This document shows positions 8,343 through 17,186 of a stretch of DNA of 64,000 nt, in pieces (position 1 is the stretch's first letter; each line of letters opens with the position of its first letter). A program made the translations under genes and the position numbers. This DNA comes from Pseudomonas sp. HR96. GTDB lineage: Bacteria > Pseudomonadota > Gammaproteobacteria > Pseudomonadales > Pseudomonadaceae. The notes below the pieces were generated by a model. It was not told the DNA's origin, made no database searches, and saw only the letters and a program-made list of their open reading frames with translations. The DNA lies in contig NZ_CP139141.1 in NCBI RefSeq assembly GCF_034059295.1, positions 4,695,001 through 4,759,000 on the forward strand, in the 5' to 3' direction.

Positions 8343-8882
8343 TTAGAAGTCCGCGTCCCAATCCACCCTCATCTCACCGGCTGCAAGGTCGACCTTCAAC
8401 ACGCACTGCCCGGTATAGGGCAACAGGCGTTCACGGTCATCCAGGCTGCCCGCGCAGGGCTTCACCACCATTACATCGTTGGCGCCGGTCTCCAACAGGT
8501 GATCGACGATCCCGAGCAGTTGCTCGTTCTGGTCGATGACCTTCAGACCTTGAAGCTGGTACCAGTAGTACTCGTCTTCGGTCAGGTCGGGCAAAAGGCT
8601 CCTGGAGATGCAAATCTCCAGACCGGCGAGAAGACGTGCTTCGTCGCGATCATCGAGGCCCTTGAGCTTGGCAACCAGATCCTTTTGCGTGGACCGGCCG
8701 CTGACCAGCTCGACCTGCTTGACTACCACACCGTCACGCTTGAGCGTCCAGGTCTTGTAGCTCAACAGGTTTTCAATCGGATCGGTAAAGGAAAAGACCT
8801 TCACCTCGCCGCGAACGCCGTGTACCGAGAAAATCTTGCCCATGACGATCAAGTCATCGGCGGAATCTGGCGTCGCGTTCAT
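8343..8882 (-). CDS. rimM: 16S rRNA processing protein RimM
   Basis: A 179-aa ribosome maturation factor that helps assemble the 30S head around S19. The N-terminal RimM domain (IVMGKIFSVHGVRGEVKVFSFTDP) is followed by a linker and a C-terminal PRC-barrel (EYYWYQLQGLKVI, then GIVDHLLETGANDVMVV, RLLPYTGQCVLKVDLAAGEM). It sits in the conserved rpsP-rimM-trmD-rplS order, five nt after the rpsP stop. The start ATG at 8882 lies close behind rpsP, so translation is probably coupled. Confidence 0.97.
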   Translation of the reverse strand: MNATPDSADDLIVMGKIFSVHGVRGEVKVFSFTDPIENLLSYKTWTLKRDGVVVKQVELVSGRSTQKDLVAKLKGLDDRDEARLLAGLEICISRSLLPDLTEDEYYWYQLQGLKVIDQNEQLLGIVDHLLETGANDVMVVKPCAGSLDDRERLLPYTGQCVLKVDLAAGEMRVDWDADF

Positions 8883-8887
8883 ATTGC

Positions 8888-9139
8888 TCAGGCCGCGGCC
8901 TTGGCAGCTTCCTTCAACAACTGAGCAACGCGCTCAGAAGGTTGTGCACCCACGCTCAACCAGTGGTTGACGCGTTCGTGGTTCACGGACAGGCGGATTT
9001 CCTGACCACGAGCGACAGGGTTGAAGAAACCAACCTGCTCTTTGTGCGAGCCGTCACGCGGGTTGCGCGAGTCGGTCACGGTCAGTTGGTAGAATGGGCG
9101 CTTTTTGGAGCCGCCACGGGCAAGACGGATGGTTAGCAT
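8888..9139 (-). CDS. rpsP: 30S ribosomal protein S16
   Basis: An 83-aa ribosomal protein with the S16 signature [19 protein letters not shown], then [21 protein letters not shown] and [21 protein letters not shown] placed the start at the ATG at 9137-9139; upstream codons in the open frame do not resemble S16. First gene of the rpsP-rimM-trmD-rplS operon; the 190-nt gap to ffh presumably holds the operon promoter. Confidence 0.98.
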   Translation of the reverse strand: MLTIRLARGGSKKRPFYQLTVTDSRNPRDGSHKEQVGFFNPVARGQEIRLSVNHERVNHWLSVGAQPSERVAQLLKEAAKAAA

Positions 9140-9329
9140 TGAACATCGTTCCTGTAGTCGGTGCTGCAAATCATAATGCACAGCGGGCACACGGGTGCCC
9201 GAAAGGCCGCATATTCTCAAGGAATACACGGACATTTGCAAAGTGTTTTTACAGGCAGCGGGGAATGGCCGGATGGCCGGAGGGGGCGCGCGAAACCGAG
9301 GCGACCCGGTCTCGCGGCAAAACAACAGC

Positions 9330-10709
9330 TTACATCTTCGGCATGCCACCGCCGCCAGGCATCATGCTGCCCATGCCGCGCATCATCTTGGCCATGCCGC
9401 CCTTGGTGGAAAACTTCTTCATCATCTTCTGCATCTGCTTGTGCTGCTTGATCAAGCGGCCAATGTCCTGCACCTGGGTGCCCGAACCCATGGCGATGCG
9501 GCGCTTGCGCGAACCGCTGATCAGGTCAGGGTCGCGGCGCTCGGCCGGAGTCATGGAGTTGATGATCGCTTCCATCTGCTTGAACTGCTTTTCGGCGACG
9601 TTCTGCGCGTTGCCCATCTGCGACAGGTTGACCCCGCCGATGTTCGGCAGCTTGTCCATGAGCCCGCCCAGGCCGCCCATGTTCTTCATTTGTTGCAGCT
9701 GGTCGCGGAAGTCTTCGAGGTCGAAGCCCTTGCCCTTCTTCAGCTTCTTGGCCAATTTGTCGGCCTTGTCCTTGTCCATCGCCTGCTCGGCCTGTTCGAT
9801 CAGGCTGAGGACGTCACCCATGCCGAGGATGCGCGAGGCGATCCGCTCGGGGTGGAAGGGCTCGAGCGCTTCGCTCTTCTCGCCCATGCCGATGAACTTG
9901 ATCGGCTTGCCGGTGATGGCGCGCACCGACAGCGCGGCACCGCCACGGGCGTCACCGTCGACCTTGGTGAGGATCACGCCGGTCAGCGGCAGCGCCTCGC
10001 CAAAGGCCTTGGCGGTGTTGGCGGCATCCTGACCGGTCATGGCGTCGACCACGAACAGCGTCTCGGCCGGCTTGACCGCAGCGTGCAATGCCTGGATCTC
10101 GCCCATCATCTCGGCGTCGATGTGCAGACGGCCGGCGGTGTCGAGGATGACCACGTCGATGAACTTGAGCTTGGCTTCGCGGATCGCCGCTTCGGCGATG
10201 GCCACTGGCTTCTGGCTGATATCGGACGGGAAGAAGGTCACGCCGATGTCGTTGGCCAGGGTCTCGAGCTGCTTGATCGCCGCCGGACGGTAGACGTCGG
10301 CCGAGACCACCATCACGGTCTTCTTCTTGCGCTCCTTGAGGAAGCGCGCCAGCTTGCCGGCAGTGGTGGTCTTGCCCGCGCCCTGCAGGCCGGCCATGAG
10401 GATGACTGCCGGCGGGGCGACGTTGAGCACCAGCTCTTCGTTGGCCGCGCCCATCATCTCTTCGAGTTCGGCCTGGACGATTTTCACGAACGCCTGGCCC
10501 GGGGTCAGGCTGCGCGACACCTCGGTGCCGACGGCGCGGTCGCGCACCTTGTTGACGAAGTCCTTGACCACGGGCAAGGCCACGTCGGCCTCGAGCAACG
10601 CCATGCGCACTTCGCGCAGCGTGTCTTTGATGTTGTCCTCGGTCAGCTTGGCCTTGCCAGTGACATGGCGCAGCGTCTGCGAGAGGCGGTCTGTCAGGTT
10701 TTCAAACAT
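9330..10709 (-). CDS. ffh: Signal recognition particle protein Ffh
   Basis: A 459-aa SRP GTPase that binds 4.5S RNA and signal sequences for co-translational membrane targeting. It shows the N domain ([26 protein letters not shown]), the G domain with P-loop [27 protein letters not shown] and [13 protein letters not shown], and a methionine-rich M domain at the C-terminus with the RNA-binding [18 protein letters not shown] motif and a terminal [18 protein letters not shown] tail. Length is normal. It diverges from the YpjD-like gene over 209 nt. Confidence 0.98.
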   Translation of the reverse strand: MFENLTDRLSQTLRHVTGKAKLTEDNIKDTLREVRMALLEADVALPVVKDFVNKVRDRAVGTEVSRSLTPGQAFVKIVQAELEEMMGAANEELVLNVAPPAVILMAGLQGAGKTTTAGKLARFLKERKKKTVMVVSADVYRPAAIKQLETLANDIGVTFFPSDISQKPVAIAEAAIREAKLKFIDVVILDTAGRLHIDAEMMGEIQALHAAVKPAETLFVVDAMTGQDAANTAKAFGEALPLTGVILTKVDGDARGGAALSVRAITGKPIKFIGMGEKSEALEPFHPERIASRILGMGDVLSLIEQAEQAMDKDKADKLAKKLKKGKGFDLEDFRDQLQQMKNMGGLGGLMDKLPNIGGVNLSQMGNAQNVAEKQFKQMEAIINSMTPAERRDPDLISGSRKRRIAMGSGTQVQDIGRLIKQHKQMQKMMKKFSTKGGMAKMMRGMGSMMPGGGGMPKM

Positions 10710-10918
10710 GCGCGATCCTTTCAGGCTTTATATAGCCGACATTTGTAGCGGCCCGGCCCACGACGGATCGGCGAGCCTGCGGCAAGGGCAGGCCGGCGAT
10801 TATAGCGAAGCCTGTGCGCCAGCACTATCACGAGTGATGTCAGTGCCCCGTGCAGTCTTTCGTGCGGCAGCCTTTATATGCCAAACTCAGCCCCTTCAAG
10901 CCTCGCTCCACAGGACCT

Positions 10919-11731
10919 ATGCTCGCTTTGTCACCCAGTCTGCTACCCAGCCTCGCCGCCGCCGTGCTGTATGCCGCTGCGACCCTTTACCAGGCCAGCC
11001 GTGTCAAGCAGGGCAGCAGGGCCGACAAGCGCCTGTTGTATCTGCTGGGCAGCCTGGCGGTCATCGCCCATGGCGCCGCGCTGTATTCACAGCTGGTCAC
11101 GCCGCTGGGCCTGAGCCTGGACTTCATCAGCGCCGCCAGCCTGATCGCCGCCGCCGTGATCGTGGTGACCCTGATCGCCTGCACCCGGATCCCGGTGGAG
11201 AACCTGCTGCTATTGCTGTTCCCGCTCGGCCTGGTAACGGTGCTGGTGGCCCAGTTCGTGCCGTCGGGCACCAGCCCGCTGGTGGACGAAGAGCCGGGCA
11301 TCCTCTCCCACGTGCTGCTGTCGATCCTCGCCTACGGCATGTTCACCATCGCCATGGTCCAGTCGTTGCTGCTGTTGCTGCAGAACCATCAGCTCAAGCA
11401 CAAGCACCCGATGGGCCTGATCAAGAACTTCCCACCCCTGCAGACCATGGAAAGCCTGCTGTTCGGCTTTCTCTGGGCCGGCTGGGTGCTGCTGTCGATG
11501 TCGCTGATCTCCGGCTGGCTGTTCGTCGAGAATCTGTTCGCCCAGCACCTGGTGCACAAGACCTCGCTGGCGTGCCTGGCGTGGATCGTCTTCAGCGTAC
11601 TGCTGTGGGGCCGCAACCGCCTCGGCTGGCGCGGGCACAAGGCGATCCGCTGGACCCTGGCCGGCTTCTGCCTGCTGATGCTGGCGTACTTTGGCAGCAA
11701 GCTGGTCCGCGAATACATCCTGCACATCTGA
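10919..11731 (+). CDS. Inner membrane protein YpjD, cytochrome c assembly (CcsA/CcmC-like) family
   Basis: A 270-aa polytopic membrane protein with about eight hydrophobic segments. It matches the CcsA/ResC-like 'cytochrome C assembly protein' fold in its YpjD form, the usual divergent partner of ffh in gammaproteobacteria; its exact biochemical role is not established. Visible features include VIAHGAALYSQ and the loop LVDEEPGILSHVLLSILAYGMF, where family histidines lie, plus LFGFLWAGWVLLS near the C-terminus. The start is the ATG at 10919, behind CAGGA; the open frame extends to 10850 without a better start. The next gene (CNNM/CorC) follows after 40 nt, so the two are probably co-transcribed. 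Confidence 0.85.
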   Translation: MLALSPSLLPSLAAAVLYAAATLYQASRVKQGSRADKRLLYLLGSLAVIAHGAALYSQLVTPLGLSLDFISAASLIAAAVIVVTLIACTRIPVENLLLLLFPLGLVTVLVAQFVPSGTSPLVDEEPGILSHVLLSILAYGMFTIAMVQSLLLLLQNHQLKHKHPMGLIKNFPPLQTMESLLFGFLWAGWVLLSMSLISGWLFVENLFAQHLVHKTSLACLAWIVFSVLLWGRNRLGWRGHKAIRWTLAGFCLLMLAYFGSKLVREYILHI

Positions 11732-11771
11732 TGCGCCGTCCCCGCACCCCCTGAGAGGCACCGCACCACCC

Positions 11772-13016
11772 ATGGAGACTCTGCCCCTCGGCACCTTGCT
11801 TGGCACCCTGGCCCTGGCCATCGTCTGGACCGCTCTGTTCGGCGCCCTGCGCGCCGCCCAGGAAACTCTCGCCAGCCAGCGTTCCGGCAAACGCAAGAAC
11901 GAGCGCCCTGGCCTGGCCTTTGCGTTGCCGACCTTGCTGTTCTGCCAGGCCCTGGGCCAGGTGGTGGTCACCGCCTGCGCGGTCGAGCTCGGCGCCTGGC
12001 GCACGGGCGCCGGCGGTGCCTGGGGCGGCGCGCTGGTAGCGCTGATCCTGCTGTTGGTGATCACCGAATATCTCCCGCGCCGCGCAGCCAGCCGCCAACC
12101 CCAGGCATTCGTGGCATTGGGCAATACCCTGTTGCCGAGCATCATGCGCGCCCTGCACCCACTGGCCTGGGTCCTGGACCAGGGCGCACGCCTGCTGCTC
12201 AAGCCGTTTGCAGTCAAGCAGGAGAGCCTCAGCGAGCCCAGCGAAGAGCCGGCCCAGCGCAACAACAACCTGCTCGAAGACCTCGCCCAGGACGCCCGGG
12301 CCAACAAGCCGCAGGTCATTCGCGGCATCCAGGCGCTGGACAGCATCACCGTCAACGACATTTTGGTGCCGCGCAATGAAGTCGACGGCATCGACCTGGA
12401 CGACCCGATCGAGCGGATCACCGAGCAGCTGATCATCAGCCGGCACACCCGCCTGCCGGTGTACAACAACGATATCAACCAGGTCGAACGAGTCCTCAAC
12501 ACCAAGCTGATCAGCCACCTGCTGCCACGCGCCGAGCTGACCAAGGAAGCGCTGCTGGCGGCCTGCTACGAAGCCTATTTCATTCCCGAAAGCACCCCAC
12601 TGCAGATGCAGCTGCTCAATTTCCACAAGCAGCAGCGGCGCCTGGGCATGGTGGTGGACGAATATGGCGAAGTGCTGGGACTGGTGACACTGGAAGACAT
12701 CCTCGAGGAGATCGTCGGCGAGTTCGAGGACGAACAGCTCATCGACAACCCGCACATCCACCCTCAACCGGATGGCCGCTATGTGGTCGAGGGCGCTGCC
12801 TCGATCCGCGACCTCAACCGCAGCCTGACCTGGCATCTGCCCAGCGACGGCCCCAAGACCCTCAACGGCCTGGTCACCGAGGCGCTGGAGAGCATTCCCG
12901 ACTGCGCGGTGTGCCTGAAAATCGGCCGTTACCGCCTGGAAATCCTCGAAACCGAAGACAACCGCGCCAGCCGGGTGCTGATCTGGTACGTGGCGCCGGT
13001 GCCGCGGGCACTGTAG
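11772..13016 (+). CDS. CNNM/CorC-family membrane protein (DUF21, CBS pair, CorC_HlyC domain)
   Basis: A 414-aa protein of the HlyC/CorC (CNNM) family linked to Mg2+/Co2+ homeostasis. The N-terminal DUF21-like region (about residues 1-150) has three hydrophobic segments. A CBS pair follows (ITVNDILVPRNEVDGIDLD, RHTRLPVYNNDINQV, then MVVDEYGEVLGLVTLEDILE), and a C-terminal CorC_HlyC domain starts around VEGAASIRDLNR. The start ATG at 11772 is in frame with the upstream open frame; GAGAGG lies about 13 nt before it. It sits 40 nt behind the ypjD-like gene, an arrangement typical of Pseudomonas. The transport direction is not determinable from sequence. Confidence 0.85.
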   Translation: METLPLGTLLGTLALAIVWTALFGALRAAQETLASQRSGKRKNERPGLAFALPTLLFCQALGQVVVTACAVELGAWRTGAGGAWGGALVALILLLVITEYLPRRAASRQPQAFVALGNTLLPSIMRALHPLAWVLDQGARLLLKPFAVKQESLSEPSEEPAQRNNNLLEDLAQDARANKPQVIRGIQALDSITVNDILVPRNEVDGIDLDDPIERITEQLIISRHTRLPVYNNDINQVERVLNTKLISHLLPRAELTKEALLAACYEAYFIPESTPLQMQLLNFHKQQRRLGMVVDEYGEVLGLVTLEDILEEIVGEFEDEQLIDNPHIHPQPDGRYVVEGAASIRDLNRSLTWHLPSDGPKTLNGLVTEALESIPDCAVCLKIGRYRLEILETEDNRASRVLIWYVAPVPRAL

Positions 13017-13183
13017 GTTCCATGCAACCCCCCGCTTCCACCGAGGCACCTTGGCTCTGCGCCAGTCAGCGACAGGCTGCGACGGTCTTCACCCTTGTCG
13101 GCCACTGCCCTGCTCCCTAGAATCACCCGGACCATAACAATCGGCTCGCGTCCCATGACCGCAGAGCCTACAAAGGATCCGTC

Positions 13184-14500
13184 ATGAGCAGCCACACCCT
13201 GGACGCCAGCGCCGCCGGCACGCCGCCCGTCAACTCCACCGCCCGAGTCGCCACTGCCAGTTTCATCGGCACCGCCATCGAATTCTACGATTTCTACGTC
13301 TACGCCACCGCTGCGGCACTGGTGATCGGCCCGGTGTTCTTCCCGCAAAGTTCGGGCACCGCGCAGATGCTCTCGGCCTTCCTGACCTTCGGCATCGCCT
13401 TCATGGCCCGCCCGCTGGGCTCGGCCCTGTTCGGCCACTTCGGTGATCGCATCGGGCGCAAGTCGACGCTGGTCGCCTCGCTGCTGCTCATGGGCCTGTG
13501 CACCACGCTGATCGGCGTGCTGCCCGGTTATGACCGCATCGGCGCCTGGGCGCCCGTGTTGCTGTGCGTGCTGCGCTTCGGCCAGGGCCTGGGGCTGGGC
13601 GGCGAATGGGGTGGCGCGGCGCTGCTGGCCACCGAAAACGCGCCCCCAGGCAAGCGCGCCTGGTTCGGCATGTTTCCGCAGTTAGGCCCGTCCATCGGTT
13701 TTCTCTGCGCCAACGGCCTGTTTCTAGGCCTGGCCATGGGCCTGTCCGACGAGCAGTTTCGCAGTTGGGGGTGGCGCTTGCCGTTTCTGCTCAGCGCCCT
13801 GCTGGTGATCGTCGGCCTCTATGTGCGGCTGAAACTGGAAGAAACGCCGATCTTCGCCAACGCCATCGCCCGCCACGAGCGGGTCAAGCTGCCCATCGCC
13901 GAGCTGTTCGGCCAATACTGGCAGCCCATGCTGCTGGGCGCCGCGTCCATGGTGGTGTGCTACGCGCTGTTCTACATCTCCACGGTGTTTTCCCTGAGCT
14001 ACGGGGTCAGCACCCTGGGCTACAGCCGGGAAACCTTCCTCGGCCTGCTGTGCTTTGCCGTGCTCTTCATGGCCGCCGCCACGCCGCTGTCCGCCTGGGC
14101 CAGCGACCGCTTCGGGCGCAAGCCGGTGCTGCTGCTCGGTGGCGTGCTGGCGATCCTCTCCGGCTTCACCATGCAACCGCTGCTGAGCCAAGGCTCGACC
14201 AGCGCGGTGGCGCTGTTCCTGTGTATCGAGTTGTTCCTCATGGGCTTCACCTTCGGGCCCATGGGCGCCCTGCTGCCCGAGCTGTTCCCCACCCGCGTGC
14301 GCTACACCGGCGCCTCGGCCGCCTACAACCTGGGCGGCATCGTCGGCGCCTCGGCCGCGCCCTTCTTCGCCCAGAAGCTGGTGGCCATGGGCGGCCTGAG
14401 CTGGGTCGGTGGCTACGTCTCGGCCGCCGCCCTGCTCAGCCTGATCGCCGTGCTGTGCCTCAAGGAAACTCGCGACGAGGACCTCAACCGTATCGCCTGA
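13184..14500 (+). CDS. MFS transporter, metabolite:H+ symporter (MHS) family
   Basis: A 438-aa 12-TM permease. MHS-family marks are GTAIEFYDFYVYATAAAL in TM1, GHFGDRIGRKSTLV in the loop between TM2 and TM3, QGLGLGGEWGGAALLATENAP in the TM4 region and a second DRFGRKPVLLLGG after TM8. It resembles ShiA/YhjE-like carriers of organic acids, but the substrate cannot be read from sequence. The start ATG at 13184 has AAAGGA upstream. It stands alone: the upstream CNNM gene ends 167 nt before and the diguanylate cyclase begins 60 nt after. Confidence 0.88.
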   Translation: MSSHTLDASAAGTPPVNSTARVATASFIGTAIEFYDFYVYATAAALVIGPVFFPQSSGTAQMLSAFLTFGIAFMARPLGSALFGHFGDRIGRKSTLVASLLLMGLCTTLIGVLPGYDRIGAWAPVLLCVLRFGQGLGLGGEWGGAALLATENAPPGKRAWFGMFPQLGPSIGFLCANGLFLGLAMGLSDEQFRSWGWRLPFLLSALLVIVGLYVRLKLEETPIFANAIARHERVKLPIAELFGQYWQPMLLGAASMVVCYALFYISTVFSLSYGVSTLGYSRETFLGLLCFAVLFMAAATPLSAWASDRFGRKPVLLLGGVLAILSGFTMQPLLSQGSTSAVALFLCIELFLMGFTFGPMGALLPELFPTRVRYTGASAAYNLGGIVGASAAPFFAQKLVAMGGLSWVGGYVSAAALLSLIAVLCLKETRDEDLNRIA

Positions 14501-14560
14501 TGTCCTATAGTCTGTAACGGGCCCCTGGACGGGGCCGTCGGCTCACGTACTGGACATGCC

Positions 14561-16051
14561 ATGCCGCTTCGCACCTTGCTGGTTTCCCAGCGCTATCTGA
14601 TCTTCATCGCGGTGACGCTGCTCAGCGCCGGGTTTCTTGCCACCTCGCTGCTGAGCTACTACGCCTCGCGTGCGTCGATCCGCGACAACATCGTCAACAC
14701 CGAGCTGCCGCTGACCTCCGACAACGTCTATTCGGAAATCCAGAAGGACATCGTGCGGCCGATCCTCATCTCCTCGATGATGTCGCGCGACACCTTCATG
14801 CGCGACTGGGCCGTGGCCGGGGAAAAGAACCCTGAGCAGCTGACGCGCTACCTCAGCGAAATCATGAGTTCCTACGGTGCCTACACCACCTTTTTCGTCT
14901 CCGACGCCAGCAAGACCTACTACGTCGCCAACGGCGTGCTCAAGACCATCCACCCGGACGACCCGCGCGACCGCTGGTACTACCGGGTCAAGGAGATGAA
15001 CGCAGCGTATGATTTCAACGTCGACAAGGACATGGCCAACCACGACGACCTGACCTTCTTCATCAACTACAAGGTCTACGACTACAACCACCGTTTCATC
15101 GGCGTGGCCGGCGTGGGCCTGCGCGCCACCGCGGTGGTCAAATTGATGGACACCTACCAGGAGCGCTATGAGCGCCAGGTGTATTTCGTCGACACCACCG
15201 GCCAGCTGATGCTGACCGGCGCCAGCGGCGGTCCCGAAGGCGCCCATGCCGGCAAGCGCCTGTCCGAGCTCGCCAGCACCCGCGCCATGCTGGCCAAGCT
15301 GCCCAAGCCGGCCAGCGGCACCTACCAGTACTCGGCCGAGGGCGAAGGGCACTTTCTCAACGTGCGCTTCATTCCCGAGCTCAACTGGTACCTGTTCACC
15401 GACAAGCGCGAAGACAGCGCCCTGAGCAACGTGCGCTCCTCGCTGTACGTCAACCTGCTGATCTGCCTGGTGGTGACCCTGGTCGTGCTTGCCCTGCTCT
15501 ATCGTGTGGTGCGCCGCTACCAGCGCCACATCGAAATGCTCGCCACCCTCGACACCCTCACCGGCCTGCCCAACCGCCGCGGCTTCGACCTGCTGGCCGC
15601 CCAGGCCCTGCGCGAAGCCCAGCGCGATCGCCAGCCACTGGCCGCGCTGATGCTCGACATCGACCATTTCAAGCGCCTCAACGACAACTACGGCCACCTG
15701 GCCGGCGACCGCGTATTGGCCGGCTTCGCCCAGGTATTGCGCGGCTGCCTGCGTTCATCCGACATCATCTGCCGCTGGGGCGGCGAGGAATTCATCGTAC
15801 TGCTGCGCACCGACAGCGCCCATGCGCAGCAGGTCGCGGAAAAGGTCCGCCAGCGCACCGAGGCGCAATCGTTCGAGTTCGACGGGCAGACCCTGCGCGC
15901 CACCACCAGCGTCGGGATGACCTCGGCGCAGGATGGCGATACCCTGCAACAACTGATCGCCCGCGCTGACCAGGCGCTGTACCGCGCCAAGCAGAGCGGG
16001 CGCAACCGCCTGTGCCTGGAGATGCCTCGTTCGCCCTATGAACCCGCCTGA
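14561..16051 (+). CDS. Membrane-anchored diguanylate cyclase (Cache-type sensor plus GGEEF)
   Basis: A 496-aa protein that should make c-di-GMP from two GTP. TM1 is about residues 11-32, followed by a roughly 260-residue periplasmic sensor of Cache type (DRWYYRVKEMNAAYDFNVD is a typical dCache motif), TM2 near 293-315 and a cytoplasmic GGDEF domain. The active-site motif is GGEEF at residues 407-411, and an I-site RSSD (398-401) lies five residues before it, so product inhibition is expected. DTLTGLPNRRGFD marks the domain start. The stop overlaps the start of the CWC gene by 14 nt. The Cache ligand is unknown. Confidence 0.92.
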   Translation: MPLRTLLVSQRYLIFIAVTLLSAGFLATSLLSYYASRASIRDNIVNTELPLTSDNVYSEIQKDIVRPILISSMMSRDTFMRDWAVAGEKNPEQLTRYLSEIMSSYGAYTTFFVSDASKTYYVANGVLKTIHPDDPRDRWYYRVKEMNAAYDFNVDKDMANHDDLTFFINYKVYDYNHRFIGVAGVGLRATAVVKLMDTYQERYERQVYFVDTTGQLMLTGASGGPEGAHAGKRLSELASTRAMLAKLPKPASGTYQYSAEGEGHFLNVRFIPELNWYLFTDKREDSALSNVRSSLYVNLLICLVVTLVVLALLYRVVRRYQRHIEMLATLDTLTGLPNRRGFDLLAAQALREAQRDRQPLAALMLDIDHFKRLNDNYGHLAGDRVLAGFAQVLRGCLRSSDIICRWGGEEFIVLLRTDSAHAQQVAEKVRQRTEAQSFEFDGQTLRATTSVGMTSAQDGDTLQQLIARADQALYRAKQSGRNRLCLEMPRSPYEPA

Positions 16052-16253
16052 ACCCCTCGACACCGGCCTCTGCCCGGCCTGCGGTGCGCGCAACGACTGC
16101 ACCCTGGCCGACCCGCGCCGCCTCGACCAGCCTTGCTGGTGCTACAGCGTCAGTATCGACCCCCAGGTGCTGCAGGCGCTGCCCGACGCTACGCGCAACA
16201 AGGCCTGCCTGTGCCCGCGCTGCGCCCAGGTGCTGGAGCAACTGGCGCGCTGA
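16038..16253 (+). CDS. Cysteine-rich CWC family protein
   Basis: A 71-aa protein with seven cysteines in CPACGARNDC, CWCY and CLCPRC patterns, the signature of the Cysteine-rich_CWC family (likely a small metal-binding module; function unknown). Its ATG at 16038 lies inside the end of the diguanylate cyclase gene in another frame (14-nt overlap), so translation is probably coupled. It is followed 43 nt later by rsuA. This CWC-then-rsuA order is, from memory, common in Pseudomonas. Confidence 0.85.
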   Translation: MNPPEPLDTGLCPACGARNDCTLADPRRLDQPCWCYSVSIDPQVLQALPDATRNKACLCPRCAQVLEQLAR

Positions 16254-16296
16254 AAACGGTTAACATGGCGCTCTTCTCAAGCCACCACCGACTGCC

Positions 16297-16989
16297 ATGC
16301 GCCTCGACCGTTTCCTCGGCAACCTGCCGCGCTTCAACCGCAAGCAGGTACGCCTGCTGCTGATCGAACGACGCATCAGGGTCGATGGCCAGGTGGCCAG
16401 TGACCCGCTGCACGAGGTCCGCGAGTTCAGCCGCGTGGAGCTCGACGACGAAGTGCTGCAAATGGGCCGCCCGCCGCGCTACTTCATGCTGCACAAACCA
16501 CCCGGCTGCGTCAGCGCGACCTTCGACCCGCAGCACCCGACCGTGCTCGACCTGCTCGACGAACCGGACAAGCACGACCTGCACCTGGCCGGCCGGCTGG
16601 ATTTCAACACCTCGGGCCTGATGCTCATCACCAACGACGGCCAGTGGTCGCGCCGCCTGACCCAGCCGAGCACCAAGCTGCCCAAGGTGTACCTGGTGCA
16701 CACCGAGCAACCGATCGGCGCCGACTATGCCTCGGTATTTGCCCGCGGCCTGTACTTCGCCTTCGAAGACTTGACCACTCAACCGGCCCAACTGGACATC
16801 ATCGACAGCCACAGCGCCCGCCTGAGCATCGTCGAAGGCCGCTACCATCAGGTCAAACGCATGTTCGGCCACTTCCAGAACAAGGTCGTGGCCCTGCACC
16901 GCGAACGCATGGGACCGCTGGTGCTGGACCCGGCACTGGCGCCCGGGCAGTACCGCGCCTTGAGCGGCGCGGAGATCGCGCTGATCTAG
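16297..16989 (+). CDS. rsuA: 16S rRNA pseudouridine(516) synthase RsuA
   Basis: A 230-aa pseudouridine synthase for U516 of 16S rRNA. The N-terminal S4-like RNA-binding domain is MRLDRFLGNLPRFNRKQVRL; the catalytic domain carries the motif GRLDFNTSGLMLITNDG with the active-site Asp, preceded by MLHKPPGCVSA. Segments RYHQVKRMFGHFQNKVVALH complete the RsuA/RluB family pattern. Length agrees with RsuA (about 230 aa). It follows the CWC gene in the same direction. Confidence 0.93.
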   Translation: MRLDRFLGNLPRFNRKQVRLLLIERRIRVDGQVASDPLHEVREFSRVELDDEVLQMGRPPRYFMLHKPPGCVSATFDPQHPTVLDLLDEPDKHDLHLAGRLDFNTSGLMLITNDGQWSRRLTQPSTKLPKVYLVHTEQPIGADYASVFARGLYFAFEDLTTQPAQLDIIDSHSARLSIVEGRYHQVKRMFGHFQNKVVALHRERMGPLVLDPALAPGQYRALSGAEIALI

Positions 16990-17143
16990 CGGTTGCCCCG
17001 GCTGAACGGTGCTTGCGAGTACGCCCGTGCACTGCTTGAATCAGAGCGTCTGCCGCCTATAACAAACAGCCCGCCCCCCTCTCCAGGCAACTGCCTACCT
17101 GTCATGAACAACGCGCAGAGTCGACTGCGCGAACCTCGTTTTT

Positions 17144-17173
17144 GCCACGCTTTTTTGCCACGCTTTTTTGCCA
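17144..17173 (+). repeat. 13-nt tandem repeat in the phaG leader
   Basis: GCCACGCTTTTTT occurs twice in tandem (17144-17156, 17157-17169) and begins a third time (GCCA, 17170-17173), running straight into the phaG Shine-Dalgarno AGGAG. The unit preceding 17144 is a partial copy (TTTTTGCCA overlap). Two T6 runs make it prone to slippage. Confidence 0.85.
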
Positions 17174-17186
17174 GGAGTCTGACGAC

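Noticed and set aside
9195..10748. A 517-codon plus-strand frame opposite ffh
   Set aside because: Shadow of the ffh codon pattern; no domain, no ribosome site.
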